From NCBI GenBank assembly GCA_027365835.1, contig DAHXLU010000005.1, forward strand, positions 1-26,789: a stretch of 26,789 nt of DNA, in the 5' to 3' direction. The position numbers and the translations under genes are program-made. This document shows, in pieces, positions 1 to 5,453 of this stretch; positions within the stretch are counted from its first letter, which is position 1, and each line of letters begins with the position of its first letter. The notes under the pieces were generated by a model that saw nothing but the letters and a program-made list of their open reading frames with translations, did not search any database and was not told the origin of the DNA. This stretch comes from JAJZMA01 sp021850405 (GTDB taxonomy: Bacteria > Chloroflexota > Dormibacteria > Aeolococcales > Aeolococcaceae).

Positions 1-1
1 A

Positions 2-241
2 GAGACGATGGCCTACCTGGGAACAAGACCTGGACGCTTTGAGTATGTTCATACTCCCGTCCACGGCTCCTGGCTCAACCTGATTGAGTGCGTCTTCTCG
101 AAAATGGCCCGCACCTTCCTCCGGCACATACGCGTCACCTCCATTGACGAACTCAAACAACGCATTCTCCAGGGCATTGGAGAGTTCAATGACGCGCCGG
201 TGGTATTCCGGTGGAACAAGTTCGATATTGGGTCACGCTAA
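2..241 (+). CDS. IS630-family transposase, C-terminal part (runs off left edge)
   Basis: The frame is open from the window edge to a TAA at 239-241, so only the last ~80 residues are visible. The segment HTPVHGSWLNLIE is the hallmark of the DDE domain of IS630-type transposases; the final Glu of the motif is the third acidic catalytic residue in this family. The following region (FSKMARTFLRHIRVTS, then IDELKQRILQGI) is the usual C-terminal helical part. Such enzymes cut and join insertion-sequence ends at TA dinucleotides. Whether the element is complete cannot be judged because its left part is outside the window. I did not find an obvious right terminal inverted repeat downstream; it would be expected within a few tens of bases of the stop, that is inside the next gene. 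Confidence 0.85.
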   Translation, partial: ETMAYLGTRPGRFEYVHTPVHGSWLNLIECVFSKMARTFLRHIRVTSIDELKQRILQGIGEFNDAPVVFRWNKFDIGSR

Positions 242-242
242 T

Positions 243-707
243 ATGTACCCATATTTCCGCCATGGGCTACTAGTGCCGGTGATGATTGTGGGTGGGATTA
301 CCTTTCTTGTGGTCACGAGTTTGACTCATGGGGTCTGGTTACTGCCCGCGCTCTGGTTGGCGCTGATGGGATGGATCGGATTCAATTTCATTTGGCTCCT
401 GCCTTTTGAGGTTGTGGTCAGCAATGGCAAGATGACATGGAAAGGATACCTGCGCACCTACACGTTCTCTGTGAGTGATGTCCTGCGCATCACTAACGCG
501 CTTCAAGGCAACGTGCAAGTTATTGAGCTCCGTGGAGGACGTAAGCTTCGAATTGGGGTAATGCAGGGCTACAGGCAGTTCATCGAACGACTCAGCGGGG
601 CTTATCCGGACATTCTGGTAGACACTAGTGCGTACGCGACTTACGTAGACAGACTACGGTTGAGGCGAAATCGTGCTACACGGTCCAATCGATCGAAACA
701 CAATTGA
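243..707 (+). CDS. small membrane protein with PH-like C-terminal domain, hypothetical
   Basis: 154 residues from an ATG one base after the transposase stop. Residues about 8-27 and 31-53 form two hydrophobic helices in a hairpin. The remaining ~100 residues alternate beta-rich stretches (FEVVVSNGKMTWKGYL, then VQVIELRGGRKLRIGV) and end in a basic tail. This layout resembles bacterial PH-domain (YdbS/YcxB-like) membrane proteins, whose role is mostly unknown. There is no Shine-Dalgarno sequence before the ATG. Because the start abuts the insertion sequence, the original 5' end or promoter may have been replaced by it. Reading this frame further upstream only gives an antisense-like shadow of the transposase, so I did not extend it. 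The family assignment is by fold pattern only. Confidence 0.55.
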   Translation: MYPYFRHGLLVPVMIVGGITFLVVTSLTHGVWLLPALWLALMGWIGFNFIWLLPFEVVVSNGKMTWKGYLRTYTFSVSDVLRITNALQGNVQVIELRGGRKLRIGVMQGYRQFIERLSGAYPDILVDTSAYATYVDRLRLRRNRATRSNRSKHN

Positions 708-751
708 CCAACTGAAAGCGTCAGATATTGCTGATACTGGCACTCATGGGA

Positions 752-889
752 TTACAGGTAACTGTGCGAAGGGCGCTCTCTGTTCTGGGCGAGCACTTCG
801 GCCGACACGCCCGTGACCACCTCGGCGATAAGCAGAAAGTCTGCCACGCTCAGATATTGGACGTTCCCAGCGTTGTTGTCACCACTCAC
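752..889 (-). pseudogene. truncated Doc/Fic-type (death-on-curing) toxin remnant
   Basis: A 45-codon frame starts at GTG 889, overlapping the antitoxin stop as GTGA, and ends at TAA 752-754. Its first ~36 residues read like the start of a Doc-family toxin: QYLSVADFLLIAEVVTG then VSAEVLAQ (family consensus roughly YLTxEDLLxIxExV...). The reading then turns into unrelated sequence and stops, so the catalytic HxFxxGNKRT region that defines Doc/Fic kinases or AMP-transferases is absent and was not found downstream. I infer a toxin gene that lost its 3' part, leaving the antitoxin behind. A real 45-residue protein cannot be excluded. Confidence 0.5.
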
Positions 890-1086
890 ATGTGTGCGAG
901 TGTCTCCAGTATCCGCTGGTTGCGCCTGACGGACGCAGCGAGTCGCTCCTGGAAGCCACTGTCCATCCTGCGTGCAGGTATATGCTCGTCAATAGCCTGG
1001 CGCACTGCGCTCGCCATCGGAATGCCGTCAATCAGCGCCACCGCCTCAAGGACCTCCGACTGGTCATCAGCAAGTCTCACCGTCAT
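886..1086 (-). CDS. ribbon-helix-helix type antitoxin, partner of a Doc-like toxin remnant
   Basis: 66 residues starting MTVRLADDQSEVLEAVALIDG. The pattern (short N-terminal strand TVRLADD, then two helices with SAVRQAIDEHI) is that of MetJ/Arc-type RHH DNA-binding antitoxins, which dimerise, bind their own operator and neutralise the toxin with the C-terminal tail (here QERLAASVRRNQRILE). I chose ATG 1086 because GGGAAAGGA lies just upstream; an in-frame ATG at 1098 would add four residues. The stop overlaps the start of the toxin remnant by GTGA, the usual translational coupling of antitoxin-toxin pairs. A dyad sits about 25-55 bases upstream. The antitoxin looks intact although its toxin is not. 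Confidence 0.6.
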   Translation of the reverse strand: MTVRLADDQSEVLEAVALIDGIPMASAVRQAIDEHIPARRMDSGFQERLAASVRRNQRILETLAHM

Positions 1087-1110
1087 GTCCTTTCCCATAC
1101 CATCTACGGC

Positions 1111-1141
1111 ACCACCATGCCACCGCGGTGTCAACGGTGGT
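1111..1141. promoter_or_regulatory. candidate operator/promoter of the RHH antitoxin
   Basis: A perfect 10-base palindrome CACCGCGGTG (1121-1130) is nested inside a second dyad, ACCACC at 1111-1116 and GGTGGT at 1136-1141. On the minus strand a perfect -35 hexamer TTGACA (1129-1134) overlaps the palindrome. No convincing -10 hexamer lies at 16-18 bases, so the promoter is incomplete by eye. Nested dyads just upstream of the gene fit autoregulation by an RHH antitoxin (inference). Confidence 0.4.
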
Positions 1142-1214
1142 CTGAGGGTGTTGGAGGATATTGCGCACTGCAGCCGAAGATTAACACTCCCCATACCAAA
1201 GTTAAATGCACTCC

Positions 1215-1409
1215 GGGGTGGAGGGGGACAGGCTCGTAAATGCGTACAGCCCGTTCGGTTAGCTGAGACCCCAGCAGAAACTCTTGTGGGATCAACTTGG
1301 GGTCAAGGCGTGCTCCGTGTCAAGCTCGCGTCTTATACACCTGGCCAATCCAGCCCAACCCGTGGAGCTGCCGAATGGATTCAAACCATCGACTGGCTGT
1401 TTGCGAAAT
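1215..1409. repeat. left copy of a ~195-bp direct repeat with decayed tRNA-Thr 3' half
   Basis: This segment aligns with 3241-3436 with one single-base indel in the part I aligned; the first 46 bases match at 42 positions. At 1363-1409 it matches the 3' half of the tRNA-Thr gene from the anticodon loop to the CCA, but with substitutions that destroy the acceptor stem (GAGCCGACG becomes GAGCTGCCG). The 5' half of a tRNA is not present to the right. It is therefore a tRNA relic plus its downstream flank, and forms one border of the hipBA segment. Confidence 0.75.
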
Positions 1410-1514
1410 GGAGAGAGGGTTTCCACTGGCGTCAATACGATGCGTTTCGAGAGAGACGGGCCCTGACAATTTTCCACTGGCCTCCAGGCGGTTCCAGTTT
1501 CTATGCTGGTGCGT

Positions 1515-1534
1515 GGGGTCAAAATCGGGGTCAA
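1515..1534. repeat. GGGGTCAA doublet, also present in both long repeats
   Basis: GGGGTCAA occurs at 1515-1522 and again at 1527-1534, a 12-base period. Similar doublets sit inside the long repeats at 1288-1306 and 3314-3332. Close by, the 11-mer TTTCCACTGGC occurs at 1420-1430 and 1471-1481. Short direct repeats around an attachment site can be recombinase arm sites; no recombinase gene is present in this window to test that. CCTCAC-CAC-GTGAGG at 1544-1558 is a small hairpin about 20 bases beyond the hipA stop. Confidence 0.35.
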
Positions 1535-1577
1535 CAACTGCTCCCTCACCACGTGAGGTATGTCCGGAGACAGGCGG

Positions 1578-2807
1578 TCAGTCCGACGACTGCAGCTGGA
1601 CGAGTTGCTGCTCGACTGTGTTCACGATCCCTTCCGGAACCCCGCTGGTCTCGTCACGCGCTGCTGCAATTGCCGCCGGCGCCCTGTCCAGAAGGTCCTG
1701 GACAATGGTGGTGGCGCCAGATCTACCCATTCCCCAATGGACCGCCTCATTGACGATCCTTTCAACAGTAACCCGGTCGGTACGACGGACGTTGTCGATG
1801 TACATCGCCAACCGGTCATCGCCGTAGTGCAGGGTGCACAGGAGGTCGTAGAGGGGCGCCAACGCCAAGGGACCGGCTGCGGTGTGCAACAACGAAATGT
1901 TCTTTGCATGTGCATCTCCGTTGCCGACAAGTGCGTTGACGGTGACCGCCTTGAGCATCCGGTCCAGGGAATCAGGTGCCGCAACAGATGCCAGGATGCC
2001 TGCCATCCGGAGGAGTGAGGGGCCACCGTCCTCTTCGTACTTCGTCTCTGGTGCTACACCTGCTGCCTGACAGAAGTCTTCCTGGTGCACCCGCTCCACC
2101 GATCCGTCCGCACCGACGATGCGGTCGTATCTCTCGACAACAATCAGCCTGCGCCCGCCGATGGCTGTTGTCTCTACGTTAGCAACGTCCAGGCCAAGGT
2201 GCTTGGCGATTCGCATGCAGAACGCCTCGTTCTCCACGGAATCGGGAAACGCTGCGATCTCTGGCTTGAGAATGTGCGTTGACGGCGTTCCGTCGACTGG
2301 TCGGCCCCAGGAGCCATCCGGCATGCGGGTCAGGACAAGCTTCTCCTGCACCCCAGCAAGTGAGACGCGCACTCGCCCGCCAACTCCAAGGGGCGCACTC
2401 GTCAGATCTCTCACGAGCGCCTCGATCTCCTGGTCTGAGAGGGGCTCGGCAGCGGCTGTTGTCGGCACAGGAGGAGGAGGATCATCCGCAGGCTGGATAA
2501 CAACGGCTCCAGCGCAGTCCCTGCCAAGAGCACGGATCAACCCGTACGTGTCCCGCTCTGAAACGCCGACCTCTCGTGCGATTGACCTGCGCGATTCACC
2601 CTCGGGCAGCAAGCCGTCGAGATAGGGACGAACGGTTCCCTGTGTGAAGCGACGTGTACCGACCGGAAGGGACAAGGACAACAGAGGGGTACCCAACGGG
2701 TACTGGCGCAGCGCTTCCTCCGTGTATGAGAGTCGCGGTCGATCCCGGTCGCGGTCGATGACTGCGACCCGCACGCCATGGAGCCACACGTCCAACTCCC
2801 CGGCCAC
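1578..2807 (-). CDS. hipA: HipA-type serine/threonine kinase toxin
   Basis: 409 residues, close to the usual ~440. HipA phosphorylates glutamyl-tRNA synthetase or other translation targets and causes growth arrest; HipB binds and inhibits it (family knowledge). Visible motifs: N-terminal HipA_N domain (about 5-110); SLAGVQEK with Ser149, the position of the autophosphorylated serine of the E. coli protein; HILKP with Lys181, the ATP-binding lysine; ERYDR (225-229); the catalytic loop GNGDAHAKN with Asp298; and LAPLYD with Asp321, the metal-binding aspartate. All key residues are present, so the kinase should be active. It starts at GTG 2807, sharing one base with the hipB stop (TAGTG), which implies coupled translation. 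A hairpin lies about 20 bases past the stop but has no T-tract. Confidence 0.93.
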   Translation of the reverse strand: MAGELDVWLHGVRVAVIDRDRDRPRLSYTEEALRQYPLGTPLLSLSLPVGTRRFTQGTVRPYLDGLLPEGESRRSIAREVGVSERDTYGLIRALGRDCAGAVVIQPADDPPPPVPTTAAAEPLSDQEIEALVRDLTSAPLGVGGRVRVSLAGVQEKLVLTRMPDGSWGRPVDGTPSTHILKPEIAAFPDSVENEAFCMRIAKHLGLDVANVETTAIGGRRLIVVERYDRIVGADGSVERVHQEDFCQAAGVAPETKYEEDGGPSLLRMAGILASVAAPDSLDRMLKAVTVNALVGNGDAHAKNISLLHTAAGPLALAPLYDLLCTLHYGDDRLAMYIDNVRRTDRVTVERIVNEAVHWGMGRSGATTIVQDLLDRAPAAIAAARDETSGVPEGIVNTVEQQLVQLQSSD

Positions 2808-3061
2808 TACCAGTCTGCCTTGTCCAGCGTCATCCGAACCCCGAGCTGCCGGAGGACTCGGAAGAGTCGCTTCACCTGCTGGGTCTCCTTCCCGCCTTCC
2901 AGCTCTGAGAGGTAACTGCGCTGGAGTCCAGCCATCTCTGCCAACTGGGCCTGGGTCAGTCCTCCCTCAGTCCGGTAGTAGCGGATTGCATCACCGAGGG
3001 ATGAGGGCGTGTAGATCCGGAACGGTCCTCGAGGGGGAGTGATGTCAGTAGGTGTCGACAT
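2807..3061 (-). CDS. hipB: HipB-type XRE-family antitoxin and repressor
   Basis: 84 residues with an XRE/Cro helix-turn-helix at about 22-75: SLGDAIRYYRTEGGLTQ, then AQLAEMAGLQRSYLSELEGG, ending VRMTLDKADW. HipB dimers bind the operon's operator and hold HipA in an inactive complex. I chose ATG 3061: a -10 box ends nine bases upstream, so the transcript would begin within about two bases of this ATG (leaderless). An in-frame TTG at 3079 lies upstream of the inferred transcription start and is unlikely. No Shine-Dalgarno sequence precedes the ATG. The gene is directly upstream of hipA with a one-base overlap. Confidence 0.9.
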   Translation of the reverse strand: MSTPTDITPPRGPFRIYTPSSLGDAIRYYRTEGGLTQAQLAEMAGLQRSYLSELEGGKETQQVKRLFRVLRQLGVRMTLDKADW

Positions 3062-3069
3062 AATCCGAC

Positions 3070-3098
3070 ATTGTAGCAAAGCCGGGATATCCCGACAA
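3070..3098 (-). promoter_or_regulatory. hipBA promoter with palindromic operator in the spacer
   Basis: Read on the minus strand: TTGTCG (3093-3098) as -35, a 17-base spacer, then TACAAT (3070-3075) as -10. The spacer holds most of the perfect 12-base palindrome CGGGATATCCCG (3083-3094), so a bound repressor would block RNA polymerase. The predicted start is near 3063, next to the hipB ATG at 3061. Confidence 0.65.
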
Positions 3099-3123
3099 GA
3101 ACTATATGTCTGGATATCCCGAC
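3083..3123. promoter_or_regulatory. candidate HipB operators (two GGATATCCCGAC copies)
   Basis: GGATATCCCGAC occurs at 3085-3096 and 3112-3123, 27 bases apart; the first lies inside the palindrome CGGGATATCCCG. A shorter related ATCCGACA lies at 3063-3070. E. coli HipB recognises TATCC/GGATA half-sites, and the same half-sites are embedded here, though adjacent rather than spaced by eight bases. Assignment to HipB is inference from position and half-site. Confidence 0.6.
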
Positions 3124-3240
3124 GGAGATTGAGCGCCAGGTTATGCGGTGCCGGTCGCTGCGCGCAGGGGTGCGGGCTACGCTACGTTTGGACCAGGTCC
3201 TCGCACGTGTGTCTCCGGATTTAGGCGCAAGCCAAGAAAT

Positions 3241-3436
3241 GGGGTAGAGGGGGACACGCTCGTAAACGCGTACAGCCAGTTCGGTTGGCGTATACCCCAG
3301 CAGAAACTCTTGTGGGGTCAAATTCGGGTCAAGGCGTGCGCCGTGCCAAAAGTAACGTCTGGTATACCCGGACAATCCATCTCAGCCCATGGAGCCGACG
3401 AGTGGATTCGAACCACCGGCCTGCTGTTTACGAAAC
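3241..3436. repeat. right copy of the ~195-bp direct repeat, overlapping the intact tRNA-Thr
   Basis: Partner of 1215-1409, offset about 2.03 kb. It runs from a GGGGTAGAGGGGGACA segment through the GGGGTCAA doublet and into the 3' half of the tRNA gene, stopping in the anticodon loop. Together the copies bracket hipBA and its control region. The divergence spread along the whole length says the duplication is old or came from a related but not identical donor. The stretch between the hipB promoter and this repeat (3124-3240) shows no gene. Confidence 0.75.
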
Positions 3437-3464
3437 AGCTGCTCTACCCCTGAGCTACGTCGGC
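3390..3464 (-). tRNA. tRNA-Thr (anticodon CGT), CCA encoded
   Basis: On the minus strand the 5' acceptor GCCGACG (3458-3464) pairs perfectly with CGTCGGC (3394-3400). The discriminator is T at 3393, followed by an encoded CCA at 3390-3392. The D-arm contains AGCTCAGGGGTAGAGC. The anticodon stem GCTGT/ACAGC closes the loop TTCGTAA, giving anticodon CGT, which reads ACG (Thr). The T-arm has the conserved GGTTCGAATCC. All arms are intact, so the gene should work. It is the apparent target of the insertion that carried hipBA. Confidence 0.93.
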
Positions 3465-3536
3465 GCACTGGCCAGCATACAAAATTGCGGCTAGGCCAGT
3501 AGTCTGGGTTGGTCCACTCCTGGCACATAGGTTGTT

Positions 3537-3558
3537 GCATGCCTCCCGACAGGCATGC
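3537..3558. other. perfect 8-bp hairpin between membrane gene and tRNA
   Basis: GCATGCCT and AGGCATGC flank a six-base loop (CCCGAC). It lies about 55 bases downstream of the minus-strand membrane gene stop and upstream of the tRNA gene. There is no T-tract on either strand, so it is at best a non-canonical terminator or an RNA processing/stability element. Confidence 0.35.
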
Positions 3559-3611
3559 TGCAGTAACTGTGACCAGGCCGGATAATCCCCCTGCCTTCCA
3601 TGCTGCCTTGC

Positions 3612-4304
3612 CTATGGCACCTGCCCGCCGAAGATTCCGCCAGAAGGCCCCCCTCCGACAAACCCTGGCGGTGGTGCCACGGTGTTTCCAGAGGCTCCGC
3701 CGGAAGAGGGCTGCCCGTTGACTGGGGCGGCGGAGAAAGAGATGGTCATGACTATGATCACAAATGACGTAACGCCAGTCGTGATTGCTGCCTTCGACAG
3801 CCACTCCCCCAGGACCCTGTACTTCCGCCCCTCGGCTATCGTGGCCCGCCGCTCTCGCTGCAGGGCCTCAATTCTTGCCTCTACTTCTTCGGGCGGGGCT
3901 GGGGAGCGTTTTGCCTGCCGTGCCTTGCTCTTTTCTGTTTCGGGATCGATGGCAGGAGCAAGGGAGAGCTGGAGTAGCTCAGCCCGCTTTTCCAGATGGT
4001 GCGCAAGGCGCAAGGCTTGCCTGTGCCTTGCCAGCGCAAGTGTCCCTGGCGCCCAGAGGACCACAGTGACCGATAGCAGCACGCCCGCCGCCACCAGGCT
4101 GCCACCGGGAAATAGCTGAAAAATATTTAGCACTGCAGCAGCAAAAAACGTCACAAGATTCAGGAGGATCACCCGGATCACCAGCTGGGACGCGATCTCT
4201 GTGCTCCCAGACTGGTGCTTACCATGTATCGTGGGGTGTCCAACCTGAGGCGGCTCTGGCGGGAGTGGGAAATGGCCCGGGCCTGTCTCTTCTTTATCGT
4301 CCAT
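3612..4304 (-). CDS. three-helix membrane protein with coiled-coil loop, unknown function
   Basis: 230 residues; I do not recognise the family. The start at ATG 4304 is fixed by a near-perfect Shine-Dalgarno AAGGAGGTG nine to ten bases upstream. Layout: a polar Pro/His-rich N-terminus (1-38), helix 1 about 41-63, helix 2 about 67-92, a long charged, helix-prone segment about 97-165 rich in Glu, Arg and Ala (EEVEARIEALQRERRATIAE, probably a coiled coil), helix 3 about 170-191, and a low-complexity Gly/Pro/Ser tail (194-230) with PPPGFVGGGP. The coiled coil suggests oligomerisation; the glycine-rich tail suggests a flexible or surface-exposed end. It follows the ABC permease on the same strand after 195 bases, and its strong ribosome site differs from the weak ones of its neighbours. 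Confidence 0.7.
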   Translation of the reverse strand: MDDKEETGPGHFPLPPEPPQVGHPTIHGKHQSGSTEIASQLVIRVILLNLVTFFAAAVLNIFQLFPGGSLVAAGVLLSVTVVLWAPGTLALARHRQALRLAHHLEKRAELLQLSLAPAIDPETEKSKARQAKRSPAPPEEVEARIEALQRERRATIAEGRKYRVLGEWLSKAAITTGVTSFVIIVMTISFSAAPVNGQPSSGGASGNTVAPPPGFVGGGPSGGIFGGQVP

Positions 4305-4311
4305 CGGTTGG

Positions 4312-4320
4312 CACCTCCTT
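4312..4320 (-). promoter_or_regulatory. strong Shine-Dalgarno deciding the start at 4304
   Basis: AAGGAGGTG on the minus strand, followed by seven bases and the ATG (nine from the AGGAGG core). It is the strongest ribosome binding site I noticed in the window and rules out the upstream in-frame start at 4421. Confidence 0.8.
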
Positions 4321-4463
4321 GTACCCAACGCATCACGCTTCCTGCTGGCAGTATGGCGTATGGCCCACGGTGCTTCTGGAGAGAAGCGCGGTCTGTTGGT
4401 GGATGGTTGATCTGTCTTCAACTCCTAAGGTACAGCAGAAACCTTGCATTTTGATGAGCTTCC

Positions 4464-4482
4464 CCAGGCTGGTTTTGCCTGG
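4464..4482. other. hairpin after the ABC permease stop
   Basis: CCAGGC and GCCTGG pair across a seven-base loop, about 20 bases beyond the permease stop. No T-run follows, so I do not call it an intrinsic terminator. The rest of the 4305-4499 gap shows no gene. Confidence 0.3.
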
Positions 4483-4499
4483 TCGCACTGTCAGGCTCT

Positions 4500-5453
4500 T
4501 TACTCCAGAACGTCGCGGAAGAGGGTCATTCCAGTTGCGATAACTGTGAGGCTGCCCAGCCACACGGCAATGGTAATTGCGGTTGGGAGGAGTGGGGAAT
4601 TTCCTGGAGGTTGCGGCAGGGAGATCGAGAAACTCATCCCGCTCCATGCTACCTCTGGGAGGTGGTTCAGCGACGGACCCAGCAGGAACCGTGGGACCTG
4701 TCCTACCCACTGGATCCCACTCAGCCGCGATAGCACGCGCAGGATGGGTGTCCCAAGGTTGTCTGCCGGGAAGAATCCAAGGGCAGCGCCCATCGCAAAG
4801 GGCATAGAGCGGCCAATTGCAGCAGCGGACATCCCAATCAGGTTGCAGGCAACTATCGAAACTATTCCAAGCAGCATTGCCATCAGAATCGCTGGCCAAA
4901 GGATGGGAATTATGGCAATTCCTGTGGTGGTGCCCCACGCGCCAAGGAGCCAGAGCCCGCCCATAAACGAGATGATAGCTGAGCCCAGCAGGAGTGCCAG
5001 GCCAACTGTGAGCAATGCAAGCAGCTGGCTGGCCAGCAGTGTTCCTCTGTGTATGCCCTGTCCCAGGAGCACCCGTATGGTGCCACTGCTGTATTCCAGA
5101 GCGACCAGCCTGGCGGCTGCTATCAGGAGCAGTAGCCCAGCGGCTGCATCGAAGTAGGAAAGGTCCAGTGAGAGTAGCTCCTGCAGGAACGCGTGAGGGT
5201 CCAGACGGTCGAGGAACCTTTCATTGGTGGAGGAGTGCAGGAGCAGCAAGACAAAAAAATACAGAACCAGTTCCAGGAGCGCTAGCACCTTTATAAGCCG
5301 CATGCGATACAGCTTCAGGAGGCCGGCGGCCCAGAGCCGGGTAAGGGATGGAAGCAGCTGGCGCAGGTGTGTTCCCGGGGGAGCAGCATGGCTAATACTC
5401 CCCGGCCGGTCCCTTTCACTCACGTGCGCGGAGGTGTCAGTCATCTTTGCCAT
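4500..5453 (-). CDS. ABC-2 type transporter permease
   Basis: 317 residues with a cytoplasmic N-terminus of ~50 residues and about six hydrophobic segments: about 54-73, 104-120, 139-170, 176-200, 203-230 and 288-310. The first helix, a large loop after it, and the short segment ARLVALEYSSGTIRVLLGQG (a cytoplasmic coupling-helix-like stretch common in ABC-2 permeases) support an ABC-2 exporter subunit. It starts at ATG 5453 inside the end of the ATPase gene (17-base overlap), with GGAGG seven bases upstream, so it is translationally coupled to it. With the ATPase it should form an exporter; the substrate cannot be read from the sequence. Similar pairs export antibiotics, peptides or lipids. 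Confidence 0.82.
   Translation of the reverse strand: MAKMTDTSAHVSERDRPGSISHAAPPGTHLRQLLPSLTRLWAAGLLKLYRMRLIKVLALLELVLYFFVLLLLHSSTNERFLDRLDPHAFLQELLSLDLSYFDAAAGLLLLIAAARLVALEYSSGTIRVLLGQGIHRGTLLASQLLALLTVGLALLLGSAIISFMGGLWLLGAWGTTTGIAIIPILWPAILMAMLLGIVSIVACNLIGMSAAAIGRSMPFAMGAALGFFPADNLGTPILRVLSRLSGIQWVGQVPRFLLGPSLNHLPEVAWSGMSFSISLPQPPGNSPLLPTAITIAVWLGSLTVIATGMTLFRDVLE

Noticed and set aside
728..1753. A 341-codon plus-strand open frame across the left accessory region
   Set aside because: It runs antisense to the RHH antitoxin, through the long repeat and tRNA relic, and antisense to the end of hipA. Its translation has no family features, and the part over the relic reads like the spurious EWIRTT-type peptides produced by translating tRNA genes.
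3241..3375. Minus-strand peptide LDPNLTPQEFLLG shared in similar form by both long repeats
   Set aside because: Nearly all base differences between the two copies would change the amino acid and only one is silent, so the segment has not evolved as a coding sequence.
3148..3494. Plus-strand frames over the tRNA-Thr gene
   Set aside because: They are translations of the antisense strand of the tRNA and its flank.
3537..3558. Intrinsic terminator after the membrane protein gene
   Set aside because: The hairpin is strong but has no T-tract on either strand. The same holds for 4464-4482 and 12133-12148, so I list them as hairpins only.
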